DNA of 19,266 nucleotides from contig JBCBXA010000049.1 in the NCBI GenBank assembly GCA_039816825.1, positions 1 to 19,266 of the forward strand. The letters are read 5' to 3'. The notes beneath the pieces were generated by a model. It had not been told where the DNA came from and did no database searches. It saw nothing but the letters and a program-made list of their open reading frames with translations. Within the stretch, counting starts at the first letter, position 1. Each line of letters starts with the position of its first letter. Made by a program: the position numbers and the translations under genes. Shown one piece after another: positions 1-10,424 of the stretch. This DNA is from JBCBXA01 sp039816825. GTDB lineage: Bacteria; Pseudomonadota; Alphaproteobacteria; Rhizobiales; Rhizobiaceae.

Positions 1-1
1 C

Positions 2-88
2 GCCGCTTACATAGAGCGCAGTCATGCGCTGATCATCGGAACGCTGTCGAAATCCAAACGAGCTGAGCTCGGTCTTCTTGAGAATTAG
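2..88 (+). CDS. possible 3' end of an unidentified gene cut by the window edge
   Basis: Frame 2 is open from the left edge for 28 codons and stops at TAG 86-88. The visible residues (AAYIERSHALIIGTLSK and on to LLEN) are amphipathic and helical, a little like the last helix of a MarR-type regulator, but that is only an impression. Frame 1 is also open, to a TGA at 64-66, so the reading frame is not secure. A small GC-rich hairpin follows at 99-111, which would fit a gene end here. No product can be assigned. Confidence 0.25.
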   Translation, partial: AAYIERSHALIIGTLSKSKRAELGLLEN

Positions 89-98
89 CGCCCAATGG

Positions 99-131
99 GC
101 CGCTTAGCGGCGTATTTTGAGATACCCTTTT
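99..131 (+). terminator. weak hairpin, possible terminator of the left-edge gene
   Basis: GCCGC (99-103), loop TTA and GCGGC (107-111) form a perfect 5-bp stem. It is followed by a T-rich but interrupted stretch (TATTTTGAGATACCCTTTTT). It lies just after the stop at 86-88 and before the promoter of the ArsR-type gene. The stem is short and the T-run is not adjacent, so the call is tentative. Confidence 0.25.
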
Positions 132-138
132 TATTTTA

Positions 139-170
139 CATGTTGTTTAATTAACGCATGTGTTTAATAT
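139..170 (+). promoter_or_regulatory. promoter with overlapping direct repeat (candidate ArsR-type operator)
   Basis: TTGTTT (143-148), a 16-bp spacer and TAATAT (165-170) resemble a sigma-70 promoter. The -10 ends only six bases before ATG 177, so the mRNA could be leaderless or nearly so; no clear Shine-Dalgarno is present. CATGTTGTTTAAT (139-151) is repeated as CATGTGTTTAAT (157-168) and covers both promoter elements. This is the usual place for an autoregulatory repressor to bind. The repeat and the promoter-like boxes are seen; binding by the downstream repressor is inferred. Confidence 0.45.
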
Positions 171-176
171 AGAGAT

Positions 177-509
177 ATGACCTCTGACCTCGACGCCATA
201 TTCTCAGCGCTGGCACATCCATCCAGACGCGAAATTCTGGCGCGACTGGCAAAGGGGAAGGCCACCGTAAACGAGCTGGCGGACCCGATTAAAATGAGCC
301 TGCCGGCCGTTTCGCGGCACATTCGCGTGTTGGAGGAAGCCGGTCTGATTGACCGCAGCCGCAAAGCCCAGTTTCGACCATGCAGGCTGAAGCCCGACGC
401 GCTCGTTGAGATCGAAAACTGGACCGCCCAATACCGGCATATCTGGGCAAACAGATTGGATGCGATGGAGCAGACCCTCGCACGGATGAAGGACGGTAAA
501 GATGATTGA
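177..509 (+). CDS. ArsR-family winged-helix transcriptional repressor
   Basis: A 110-residue protein, the normal length for a single-domain ArsR regulator. The N-terminus (IFSALAHPSRREILARL, about residues 8-24) is the family's first helix pair. The recognition-helix region MSLPAVSRHIRVLEEAGLI (40-58) is followed by a wing ending near R70. The metal-site motif ELCVCDL of true ArsR/SmtB sensors is absent and the only cysteine is C69, so metal sensing is not supported. It resembles the subgroup paired with SRPBCC proteins. Its end overlaps the next gene by 8 bp (ATG 502 lies inside the last codons), implying translational coupling. It probably represses its own operon through the repeat at 139-168; the inducer is unknown. 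Confidence 0.9.
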   Translation: MTSDLDAIFSALAHPSRREILARLAKGKATVNELADPIKMSLPAVSRHIRVLEEAGLIDRSRKAQFRPCRLKPDALVEIENWTAQYRHIWANRLDAMEQTLARMKDGKDD

Positions 510-987
510 AGGTGAGAATTGGGTGCGGATCGAGCGCTTCTTTGATGCTGAGATCAACGATGTTTGGAGCATGTGGACCAAAGCCGACCTCTTCGCCAGT
601 TGGTACGGCCCGAATGGCATGAGCGTGGCAGTCGACATGATGGAACTGAAAGTCGGCGGGACCCGAAAAATTCGGATGTCGATGAGCACGCCGCAGCGCG
701 ACATGACCATGTACTTCACCGGTGTCTTCAAAGAGATCCAGTCACCCACGCGTCTGGTTTACACTGAGAGCATGTGCACGGAAGACGGCACGCTCATAGC
801 GCCGGAAAGCGTGGGCATGCCGGGAGGGTCACCCCAGGTGACGGAGGTGATCGTCGAACTGACCAAGGCCGACAGCGGGACCAATATGGTGATGATCCAT
901 CTGGGGGTACCCGCAGGCACCGCCGGTGAGGGCGGTTGGCAGCAGGCAATTGCCAAACTCGGAGACAGATTGGCCGCTACCGGATGA
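502..987 (+). CDS. SRPBCC / AHSA1-like ligand-binding domain protein
   Basis: A 161-residue single-domain protein. It begins with IERFFDAEINDVWSMWT (residues 10-26), the first strand and helix of the AHSA1 branch of the START/SRPBCC fold. The hallmark WYGPNGM is at about 34-40, and it ends with the family's long C-terminal helix (GGWQQAIAKLGDRLA, about 145-159). The fold makes a hydrophobic cavity for small ligands; many are annotated as activator of Hsp90 ATPase homologues without biochemical proof. It overlaps the ArsR-type gene and forms a two-gene operon with it, a common pairing in proteobacteria. It is probably cytoplasmic, since no signal or membrane segment is seen. The stop is 9 bp from the converging alaS stop, with no visible terminator between them. 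Confidence 0.88.
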   Translation: MIEGENWVRIERFFDAEINDVWSMWTKADLFASWYGPNGMSVAVDMMELKVGGTRKIRMSMSTPQRDMTMYFTGVFKEIQSPTRLVYTESMCTEDGTLIAPESVGMPGGSPQVTEVIVELTKADSGTNMVMIHLGVPAGTAGEGGWQQAIAKLGDRLAATG

Positions 988-996
988 CAGCTTCAC

Positions 997-3663
<2,667 letters not shown>

Positions 3664-3756
3664 GATGGTCTCTTGGGTGTTCGGAATTGTACAGGCAGGC
3701 GCGTTCTAGCCACTGGTGGAGGCACTGTCCATCAGAGTGGAAAGGTGAAGATGCGG

Positions 3757-3793
3757 CAAAAGAAAAGGGCCGCGGAACGATCCACAGCCCTTC
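3757..3793 (-). terminator. Rho-independent terminator of recA
   Basis: On the minus strand AAGGGCTGTGG pairs with CCGCGGCCCTT as an 11-bp stem with two G-U pairs (plus-strand arms 3765-3775 and 3782-3792). The loop has six bases and the tail is TTCTTTT. It lies about 20 bp after the recA stop, inside the recA-alaS gap. Confidence 0.85.
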
Positions 3794-3814
3794 AAAAACT
3801 GGACCAGCTGATGA

Positions 3815-4924
3815 TCAGCCGTTGACGATGGAATCCGCATCATCGTCATCCACATTACCGTCCTGATCTCCGGGGCCGCCATCTTCCAGCAGCTTCTCTC
3901 CAAGCAGACCTGCATTCTGGCGAATAGCATGGTCAATCTCGGCAAAAATCTCAGGATTGTCGCGCAGGAACTGCTTGGAGTTCTCACGTCCCTGCCCCAG
4001 ACGTTGCGAGTTGTAGGAGAACCAGGCTCCAGACTTTTCCACGATGCCAGCTTTGACACCCAGATCGATGAGCTCGCCGGTTTTGGAAACGCCTTCGCCA
4101 TACATGATGTCAAATTCGATCTGCTTGAAGGGCGGGGCGAGCTTGTTCTTGACCACCTTGATGCGGGTCTGGTTGCCGATCACCTCGTCTCGATCCTTGA
4201 TGGCACCGATACGTCGGATATCGAGGCGCACCGACGAGTAGAACTTCAGCGCGTTGCCACCAGTGGTCGTTTCAGGAGACCCAAACATCACACCGATCTT
4301 CATGCGGATCTGATTGATGAAGATGACCATCGTGTTGGACTTGGAGATCGAAGCCGTCAGCTTGCGAAGCGCCTGACTCATCAAACGTGCCTGAAGACCG
4401 GGAAGACTGTCCCCCATCTCGCCTTCGATCTCAGCACGTGGCGTCAACGCCGCAACGGAGTCCACAACCAACACGTCGACAGCACCGGAACGCACGAGCG
4501 TGTCGGCAATCTCGAGGGCCTGTTCACCAGTGTCGGGCTGGGAAATCAGAAGGTTCTCCAGATCAACGCCCAGCTTGCGTGCGTAAACCGGATCAAGCGC
4601 ATGCTCCGCATCCACAAAGGCGCAAGTTCCGCCCAGCTTCTGCGCCTCGGCTACCGTGTGCAGTGCCATGGTCGTTTTACCAGACGATTCCGGACCGTAG
4701 ATCTCGATGATCCGGCCCTTGGGCAAGCCACCCACACCCAAAGCGATATCAAGACCAAGACATCCAGTTGGGATGGTCTCGATCTCAACAATGTTCTCAT
4801 TGGAGCCCAGCTTCATGATGGAGCCTTTGCCAAAGGCACGCTCAATCTGGCTCAACGCTGCATCCAGCGCCTTTGTCTTGTCCACGCCCTTATCCTCAAC
4901 CAGTCTCAGGGAATTGTTGGCCAT
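3815..4924 (-). CDS. recA: recombinase RecA
   Basis: The RecA strand-exchange ATPase, also the co-protease that triggers LexA self-cleavage. From ATG 4924 it has 369 residues: N-terminal helix, Walker A GPESSGKT (77-84), Walker B VLVVDSVAAL (151-160), loop L1 around IEGEMGDSL (166-174), loop L2 GSPETTTGGNALKF (215-228), and an acidic C-terminal tail (DQDGNVDDDDAD). An in-frame ATG at 4993 would add 23 residues unlike any RecA N-terminus. ATG 4924 starts with MANNSLRLVEDK and has AAGGA about 9 bases upstream, so it is preferred. A LexA box lies 115 bp upstream and a terminator follows. Confidence 0.98.
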   Translation of the reverse strand: MANNSLRLVEDKGVDKTKALDAALSQIERAFGKGSIMKLGSNENIVEIETIPTGCLGLDIALGVGGLPKGRIIEIYGPESSGKTTMALHTVAEAQKLGGTCAFVDAEHALDPVYARKLGVDLENLLISQPDTGEQALEIADTLVRSGAVDVLVVDSVAALTPRAEIEGEMGDSLPGLQARLMSQALRKLTASISKSNTMVIFINQIRMKIGVMFGSPETTTGGNALKFYSSVRLDIRRIGAIKDRDEVIGNQTRIKVVKNKLAPPFKQIEFDIMYGEGVSKTGELIDLGVKAGIVEKSGAWFSYNSQRLGQGRENSKQFLRDNPEIFAEIDHAIRQNAGLLGEKLLEDGGPGDQDGNVDDDDADSIVNG

Positions 4925-4991
4925 ATCAGCGTCCTTTGTTTCACGCGCATTTCGCGTCTGCAATCCGCTTGTATGTACCATTTTTGTTCTC

Positions 4992-5021
4992 ATTTTTCAA
5001 ATACGCAAGCAATTGAAAAAT
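4992..5021. repeat. AT-rich inverted repeat in the recA leader
   Basis: ATTTTTCAA (4992-5000) and TTGAAAAAT (5013-5021) form a perfect 9-bp inverted repeat around a 12-base centre, between the LexA box and the recA start. A partial third copy (ATTTCAAA) lies at 5027-5034. It could be part of the recA promoter, a protein site or an mRNA hairpin; I could not assign clear -35/-10 boxes. Confidence 0.5.
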
Positions 5022-5038
5022 ATGAGATTTCAAATTTT

Positions 5039-5053
5039 GTTCTTATCATGTTC
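5039..5053 (-). promoter_or_regulatory. LexA (SOS) box of recA
   Basis: GTTC (5039-5042), seven bases, then GTTC (5050-5053): an exact match to the alphaproteobacterial LexA operator GTTC-N7-GTTC, read as GAAC-N7-GAAC toward recA. It sits 115 bp upstream of the recA start, in the gap after cckA. recA is therefore probably repressed by LexA and induced by DNA damage. Matching motif and location make this a strong call; binding is inferred. Confidence 0.85.
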
Positions 5054-5094
5054 CAATTCGCGGATTGGGCATTGTCTTTGCCCGAAGCCGAGAA

Positions 5095-7725
5095 TCAGCC
5101 CGCGCGCTGCGCGTCCAGCTCCTCTTTAACCGCCGTTGCCAACTGCTTCAGCGTGTATGGCTTGGCGAGAAACTTGAACTCCACACCCTCGGGCAAGTTG
5201 CGTTCAAAAGCGTCTTCGGCATAGCCGGACGCGAATATGATCGGGACATCGCCATAGGTCTGCCTGAGTTCGGCATACATGGCCGGTCCGTCCATTTCCG
5301 GCATCATCACATCTGAGACGATGAGATCCACGTCACCTTCGAGCTCCTCCATCACCTCAATGCCCTCAAGGCCTGTGACAGCTGTGTGGACCGTATGCCC
5401 CCGGGATTGAAGAGCGCGCTCGGCAAAGGCACGTACGGCATCTTCATCCTCCACCACAAGAATGGACGCGTTCCCGGTGAGATCCTTCTCAGGAACGGGA
5501 GCGGCAGGAGCCTCAGCCTCCGCAATCTCTTCGGCTGTGGGGATGTGGCGCGGGAAGAATATGTCGAAGGTCGTGCCCTCACCTTCCCGGCTGTCGCAGT
5601 ATATGAAGCCGCCGGACTGTTTGACGATTCCGTAGACGGTGGACAGGCCCAGGCCCGTGCCCTTGCCCACTTCCTTGGTGGAGAAGAACGGCTCAAAAAT
5701 CTTCTCAAGCACATCGGGCGGCATGCCGGTGCCTGTATCAGACACTGAAACCACCACATAGTCGGCGGGCGAAAGTTCGCGGTGGCCCAGCGCTTCAGCT
5801 TCCGCCTCCGGCAGGTTGCGCGTGTTGATGGTCAGCTTGCCGCCATCCGGCATCGCGTCACGCGCATTGACGGTGAGATTCACCACCACCTGCTCGAACT
5901 GGCCAGCATCGGCCTTGATCGGCCACAGCTCCCGCGCGTGCACAATGTCCAGCGTTGCCTTCTCGCCCAGCAGGCGACGCATCAGCATGGACACTTCCTC
6001 CAGTTGGTCAGGCACACTGAGCACTTCAGGCTGCAGGGTCTGACGACGGGAAAATGCCAACAACTGGCGAACAAGACCGGCCGCGCGGTTGGCATTCTGC
6101 TTGATGGCCATGATGTCGGTGAAGGACGGATCGGACGCGCGGTGGCGGGTCAACAGCAGGTCCGAGAAGCCGATAATGCCCGTCAGCACATTGTTGAAGT
6201 CGTGGGCAATGCCACCGGCCAACTGCCCAACGGCTTGCATGCGCTGGCCTTTCGCAAATTGCTCCTCCAGCGCGCGCTGCTCGGTCATCTCGACCACGTA
6301 AATGATGGCCAACTCGTTCAGGCCACCTTCGCTTTCGGCATCCGCTGCGCCAACACTGCTCACATAGACGCGCAGGTAACACTCGCTGTCGGCCACCGGA
6401 CTGGCTTCGACCGGCTCGATATCAGAATAGCCCCCAAGGGCACGTTGAAGAGCCGCGTCGAAGGACGGGCGCGACGATTCCGTTAGCGCCGCTGAAAGAT
6501 GATCGCCGGGGGTGACGCCGTCATGATCTCCGCGGTTGAAGAGCTTCAGGAACGCGGCATTGGAGCGTTGGACCCGACCCTCGCCGTCGAGCGAAGCGAT
6601 GGCAATCGGTGTGGAATTGAAGAACCGGTTGAACCGTATCTCTGCAGCCCTCGACGAACCTGCATCCAGACCCTCAATCTCCTCGGACCGGTTCAGCACG
6701 ATGGTGCGCGTCGCTCCGGGAGCGCCATCGCTCGCCACGGGCACCATGTGGAACAGGCGCACCGGCACGGCCATGCCGTCCGCTCGGGCAAGCTCCATGT
6801 CGATGGTGGCCGTGCGGGTTTCCCCGGGTTGTGGCCGCACGGTTGAAAGCAGAGCCTCCCCATCGCCGATGACGAGATCGCGCAAATTTAGCTGGCCCGG
6901 CGCAAACCGGGTGAGATCGAGCTGAAGCCAGTCAGCCAGAGTTGCGTTCACATAGACAATTGAGCCGTCGGAATTTGCGGAGAAGAAGCCAGCCGGCGCA
7001 TGATCGAGATAGTCGATGGCGTATTGGAGGTTCTGGAACAGCCGCTCTTGATGGTTTCGGTCTTCCGTAATGTCCTGCACCTGCCAGGCGGAAAGACGAT
7101 TGCTCCGCCCTTCCATGGCAAACGGGCGTACGCGCAAACGGTACCACCGGGCTCCACCTTTGGTCTGACCAGCAGAGTCCTTTGCAACTTCAGACAACGG
7201 ACCGGAGAGGCGTACTTCGCCCTGCATGGCCTTTCCCGTGCGCACGGCATTGGCGAGACGATAGACAACTTCCGCAGCCTCGGGATCCCGGGAGAAGATG
7301 CGCTCAACGGTACGAATGTCCTTGGGTTGCCTCGCGCCAATCAGCCGACCGTAGGCGGCATTGGCGTAGACGATGCGGCTGTCCGTGTCTGTGACGACCA
7401 GCCCCTCATCGACACCATCGATAAAAGCCTTGGCAAAGTCGTTCGTGGCTGAGCGATCCACCGGACCGATAAAGCCAATCGCACCCGCCAGCAGAAAGAC
7501 GACACCGAGCATCGCCAGAATGCCCAAAAGCCCCATCAACATGACATTCTGCTGACCGTCGGAATAAAGTGTCAGATAGCCGATGACGGCCACCAGCACG
7601 AAGGCCAGAAGCGCAAAGCGGGGCACCTTCAAGCCACCATTGGGCTTGTCGATCATCGCCTTGGGATAAGGCACGGCGCCCTTTCCGGAAGCGGCTTTGG
7701 TCTGGTCGTCGGCCTGGCTGCTCAT
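5095..7725 (-). CDS. cckA: hybrid sensor histidine kinase CckA
   Basis: Top kinase/phosphatase of the CckA-ChpT-CtrA phosphorelay controlling cell cycle and motility in alphaproteobacteria. Residues below count from GTG 7728. Two membrane segments lie at about 37-53 and 61-88. PAS domains follow: about 100-220 (FIDGVDEGLVVTDTDSRIV), about 235-350, and about 365-480. HisKA has H509 in GGIAHDFNN. The ATPase domain has an N box around N621, DTGTGMP (664-670) and GKGTGLGLS (689-697). A CheY-like receiver has D806 in SDVMMPEMDG and K856. All catalytic residues are present. The GTG at 7728 and ATG at 7725 are adjacent; I chose the ATG. It lies downstream of flhB and upstream of recA, same strand, with no CtrA-like box in its own 147-bp upstream gap. 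Confidence 0.96.
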   Translation of the reverse strand: MSSQADDQTKAASGKGAVPYPKAMIDKPNGGLKVPRFALLAFVLVAVIGYLTLYSDGQQNVMLMGLLGILAMLGVVFLLAGAIGFIGPVDRSATNDFAKAFIDGVDEGLVVTDTDSRIVYANAAYGRLIGARQPKDIRTVERIFSRDPEAAEVVYRLANAVRTGKAMQGEVRLSGPLSEVAKDSAGQTKGGARWYRLRVRPFAMEGRSNRLSAWQVQDITEDRNHQERLFQNLQYAIDYLDHAPAGFFSANSDGSIVYVNATLADWLQLDLTRFAPGQLNLRDLVIGDGEALLSTVRPQPGETRTATIDMELARADGMAVPVRLFHMVPVASDGAPGATRTIVLNRSEEIEGLDAGSSRAAEIRFNRFFNSTPIAIASLDGEGRVQRSNAAFLKLFNRGDHDGVTPGDHLSAALTESSRPSFDAALQRALGGYSDIEPVEASPVADSECYLRVYVSSVGAADAESEGGLNELAIIYVVEMTEQRALEEQFAKGQRMQAVGQLAGGIAHDFNNVLTGIIGFSDLLLTRHRASDPSFTDIMAIKQNANRAAGLVRQLLAFSRRQTLQPEVLSVPDQLEEVSMLMRRLLGEKATLDIVHARELWPIKADAGQFEQVVVNLTVNARDAMPDGGKLTINTRNLPEAEAEALGHRELSPADYVVVSVSDTGTGMPPDVLEKIFEPFFSTKEVGKGTGLGLSTVYGIVKQSGGFIYCDSREGEGTTFDIFFPRHIPTAEEIAEAEAPAAPVPEKDLTGNASILVVEDEDAVRAFAERALQSRGHTVHTAVTGLEGIEVMEELEGDVDLIVSDVMMPEMDGPAMYAELRQTYGDVPIIFASGYAEDAFERNLPEGVEFKFLAKPYTLKQLATAVKEELDAQRAG

Positions 7726-7872
7726 CACTCTCGCTCGTCACTCACACCGGCAGCGCATCACCGAGCCGCTTCGGCTGCTTGCCTTTCCTGCTTTGAATCA
7801 CAATCGGTGCGGTCAAGCCAGCCTTGGCTGAAGGATGCGATGGCTTTTCGACACAGATTGCGCGTACCCGAG

Positions 7873-8952
7873 CTACTCCGAACGCCAGGCAGGCCTTTGT
7901 TTGAGGCGGAACACGAAACCGATCACCTCCGCGACGGCCTTGAAGTGCTCTTCTGGCACTTCGTCATCAATCTCTGTGGTGGCGTAAAGAGCTCGAGCCA
8001 AAGGCGGATTCTCGACGATCGGCACGTCGTTTTCTTTGGCGACCTCGCGAATGCGCAGCGCGCTGTCATCAATGCCCTTTGCCAGGCACACCGGCGCGCC
8101 CATGCCGCGCTCGTACTTCAGAGCAACCGAGAAGTGGGTCGGGTTGGTCACGATGACGGACGCGTCGGGGACGGCAGCCATCATACGCTGCCGACCGCGC
8201 TCCATGCGCAACTGCCGGATTTTCGCTTTGACAGCAGGATCACCTTCCGCCTGCTTGAACTCGTCCTTCACTTCCTGGACGGTCATCTTCTGCTTTTCGA
8301 ACCATTTGTGCTTTTGCCACATGAAGTCCGCGCCAGCGATGGCGGCGACCACGGCCAGCACCACGAGCATAATTCGGATCGACAGCGCCTGAACCTCCGG
8401 CAACACGTCTGCAAGGTCGACGGTGACCAGAGCATCCAGCCGATCAAGTTCGGGCCAGCAGACGGCCACTATCAGAGCCGACACGATGGTGAGCTTGATC
8501 AGGCCCTTGGCGAAGTTGACCAGACTTTCCGCAGAGAAAAGCCGCTTGAGCCCGGCCAGCGGCGATATCTTGCTCAGCTTTGGCTTGATCGGTTCAAGGG
8601 AAAGAACCATCCGGTGCTGGACCATATTGCCGGCTATGGCGGCGACCATGAGGATCAGGAACGGCAAGGCCACCGCGATCAGAACGGCACGGGCGAGAGA
8701 ACTCCAGAACGTGCCGAACGCGTCCCCACTGATGTCGAACGCGTGCGGACGCTCCAGAAGCACCGCCATGTCCTGCATCACATCGGAAGACATGCCCCCG
8801 GCGGCGACCGCAATCACCAGAGTTGCCGCAGCCAGAACGAAAAAGGTCGTGACCTCCTGGCTCTTGGCCACATCGCCTTTGTCATGGGCATCCTGCAGCT
8901 TCTTGGCGGTGGGGTCTTCGGTCTGCTGACTCTTGTCCTGCTCTTCGGCCAT
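7873..8952 (-). CDS. flhB: flagellar export gate / substrate switch protein FlhB
   Basis: Inner-membrane component of the flagellar type III export apparatus that switches specificity from hook to filament substrates. It has 359 residues, normal length. The N-terminus (DKSQQTEDPTAKKLQDA) is typical. Four membrane segments lie at about 34-53, 86-110, 145-165 and 190-210. The cytoplasmic domain carries the self-cleavage motif NPTH (N270-H273) in VIVTNPTHFSVALKY. It is the last gene of the flgB-flgC-fliE-fliQ-fliR-flhB series and starts 3 bp after the fliR stop. Its SD-like G-run overlaps the fliR end, suggesting coupled translation. Confidence 0.97.
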   Translation of the reverse strand: MAEEQDKSQQTEDPTAKKLQDAHDKGDVAKSQEVTTFFVLAAATLVIAVAAGGMSSDVMQDMAVLLERPHAFDISGDAFGTFWSSLARAVLIAVALPFLILMVAAIAGNMVQHRMVLSLEPIKPKLSKISPLAGLKRLFSAESLVNFAKGLIKLTIVSALIVAVCWPELDRLDALVTVDLADVLPEVQALSIRIMLVVLAVVAAIAGADFMWQKHKWFEKQKMTVQEVKDEFKQAEGDPAVKAKIRQLRMERGRQRMMAAVPDASVIVTNPTHFSVALKYERGMGAPVCLAKGIDDSALRIREVAKENDVPIVENPPLARALYATTEIDDEVPEEHFKAVAEVIGFVFRLKQRPAWRSE

Positions 8953-8955
8953 GCC

Positions 8956-9717
8956 CTAGCCCCCCGCCAACATGTTCAGCACATCGCGCACATACATGAG
9001 GTACCAGCCCATCATGGTGCCGAGGATCAGCGCCAAAATGACGAGGCCTATGGCGATTGTCGCAGGCATGGCCACGAAGAAAATCTGAACCTGCGGCATG
9101 AGGCGGGAGAGCACACCAATGCCCAAATAGAAAATCAGGCCGAAAACAAGAAACGGCGCGGACATTTGGGTGGCAATCGAGAAAGACTGGCTGACCATGC
9201 GAACCGCCAGCATGAAGGCACTTTCGGCATCGGCAGTAGCGCCTGGGTTGAAGAGATCGTAACTCGCAAACATGGCGCCAATCGCGAGATGGTGCAGGTC
9301 CGTGACGAAGATCATCACCGCCGCCAGCGTCGACAGAAACGAACCCAGCACCACACCCTGAACACCCTGGGTCGGATCGAAAGTCTGGGAGTATGCGAGG
9401 CCCACCTGGTTCGCGATGATTGTGCCCGCAACCTGAGTGGTTGAAATGACGAAAGCAGCGGTCAGGCCCAAGACGAAACCGATCAACAGCTCCCGCCCAA
9501 GCAATGCCAGCACCTGCACCAGATCGGTCGGCACATCGCCAAAGCGCGGCTGGAGAAGTGGGAACATGACCAGCGTCACCATCAGCGCAATCGAAAGCCG
9601 AAGCCGGGCGTTGATGGCCTGGTTTGAGAAGCCCGGCATCAGCATGAAAAGCGTTCCGACCCGCGCAAAGATGAGCAGGAAGATGATGGTGACCTGAGGC
9701 AGGACCGAGATCGTCAT
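8956..9717 (-). CDS. fliR: flagellar export gate protein FliR
   Basis: A 253-residue polytopic membrane protein; FliP5-FliQ4-FliR1 forms the export gate inside the MS ring. Signatures include FARVGTLFMLMPGFS near residues 17-31, GQ-like loop AGTIIANQVGLAYSQTFDP near 96-115, and LMPQVQIFFVAMPATIAIG near 207-225, with five to six hydrophobic segments. It starts 5 bp after the fliQ stop and ends 3 bp before flhB, so it is part of one transcript. Confidence 0.96.
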   Translation of the reverse strand: MTISVLPQVTIIFLLIFARVGTLFMLMPGFSNQAINARLRLSIALMVTLVMFPLLQPRFGDVPTDLVQVLALLGRELLIGFVLGLTAAFVISTTQVAGTIIANQVGLAYSQTFDPTQGVQGVVLGSFLSTLAAVMIFVTDLHHLAIGAMFASYDLFNPGATADAESAFMLAVRMVSQSFSIATQMSAPFLVFGLIFYLGIGVLSRLMPQVQIFFVAMPATIAIGLVILALILGTMMGWYLMYVRDVLNMLAGG

Positions 9718-9722
9718 TCAGA

Positions 9723-9986
9723 TCAGCCGCCGGAGATGCGCTGGAATATGGTGTCCATATAGGTGGCCATGGCCGAACCCATGAATGGCAGCGTGATCAG
9801 AAGCGCGATGAAGATCGCCATGATCTTGGGAACGAAGACCAGTGTCATTTCCTGAATCTGCGTCAGCGCCTGAACCAGCGCGATGGCCACACCCACAACA
9901 AGGCCCACGATCATCACCGGGGCTGAAACACGGATCAGAAGCCAGATGCTTTCCTGTGCCAGATCGATGGTTTCTGCGCCGGTCAT
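9723..9986 (-). CDS. fliQ: flagellar export gate protein FliQ
   Basis: An 87-residue protein with two membrane hairpin helices (about 15-38 and 50-74), the normal FliQ size. LALVQALTQIQEMTLVFVPK-type sequence links the two helices. The SD AGGAGGG lies 5 bases before ATG 9986, the strongest ribosome site in this operon. It lies 83 bp after fliE, the largest gap in the operon, and directly upstream of fliR. Confidence 0.95.
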   Translation of the reverse strand: MTGAETIDLAQESIWLLIRVSAPVMIVGLVVGVAIALVQALTQIQEMTLVFVPKIMAIFIALLITLPFMGSAMATYMDTIFQRISGG

Positions 9987-10032
9987 CTGGCCCTCCTGCC
10001 AGTCAGGTCTGCCTGCGCAACTCCATACCCAC

Positions 10033-10048
10033 CGGGCAAAATAGCCCG
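10033..10048 (-). other. small hairpin in the fliE-fliQ gap
   Basis: CGGGC (10033-10037) and GCCCG (10044-10048) form a 5-bp stem around AAAATA. It lies in the only sizeable gap of the flgB-flhB operon and has no T-run. It may be an mRNA processing or stability element, or chance. Confidence 0.3.
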
Positions 10049-10069
10049 AATCAAATACGCATCCAGCGC

Positions 10070-10414
10070 TTAGATTGGCATGCGCATGATCTCTTCGTAA
10101 GCGGCAATTACCTTGTCTCGTACGGAAACCATGGTTTCGAGAGCCACCTCCGTCTCTGCAATCGCCGTGACGACGTCGACGAGATTGCCTTCGCCCGCAA
10201 CAACGGCCTGGCTTTGCATTTGCGTCTCAACGCCCTTGGCCTCGACGCTTTTGATCGCGCCAGACACAAGATCTGCGAAGCTGTCCCGCTGGCCGATGGC
10301 ATCGACGCCGGACCCGCCACCAAGTTGGTTGCCGGTTTCCAGTGCCGATTTCGCGTTGCCCGCGCCGCCGTAGGCCTGAAGCGCAGCCAACCCATTTGCC
10401 CGAATGCCGTCCAT
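10070..10414 (-). CDS. fliE: flagellar hook-basal body protein FliE
   Basis: Adaptor joining the MS ring to the rod, and an early export substrate. It has 114 residues. The Gly/Ala-rich N-terminus (about 1-40) is variable, and the conserved C-terminal half contains DSFADLVSGAIKSVE (about 44-58), NLVDVVTAIAETEVALETM (about 76-94) and a terminal VIAAYEEIMRMPI. It has no signal peptide, as expected for a substrate of the flagellar exporter. AGGGG lies upstream of ATG 10414, and its start is about 10 bp after the flgC stop. Confidence 0.95.
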   Translation of the reverse strand: MDGIRANGLAALQAYGGAGNAKSALETGNQLGGGSGVDAIGQRDSFADLVSGAIKSVEAKGVETQMQSQAVVAGEGNLVDVVTAIAETEVALETMVSVRDKVIAAYEEIMRMPI

Positions 10415-10424
10415 TGCTCAGCCC

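Noticed and set aside
147..167. Several TTAA tetramers before the ArsR-type gene
   Set aside because: None are separated by 7 bases, so they do not form a CtrA box.
4925..4993. Upstream recA start at 4993
   Set aside because: The extra 23 residues do not resemble RecA and the start has no good SD, while ATG 4924 has both a typical N-terminus and an SD.
5067..5083. Hairpin GGGCA/TGCCC after cckA
   Set aside because: Only 5 bp with a 7-base loop and no T-run; not enough to call a terminator.
3929..5224. 431-codon plus-strand frame across recA
   Set aside because: Antisense shadow of recA and the cckA end; it crosses the recA regulatory region and has no family features.
7807..9444. 545-codon open frame on the plus strand
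   Set aside because: It runs antisense to the end of fliR and all of flhB, is rich in His/Arg/Gln as expected of the opposite strand of GC-rich genes, and has no recognisable domain or ribosome site.
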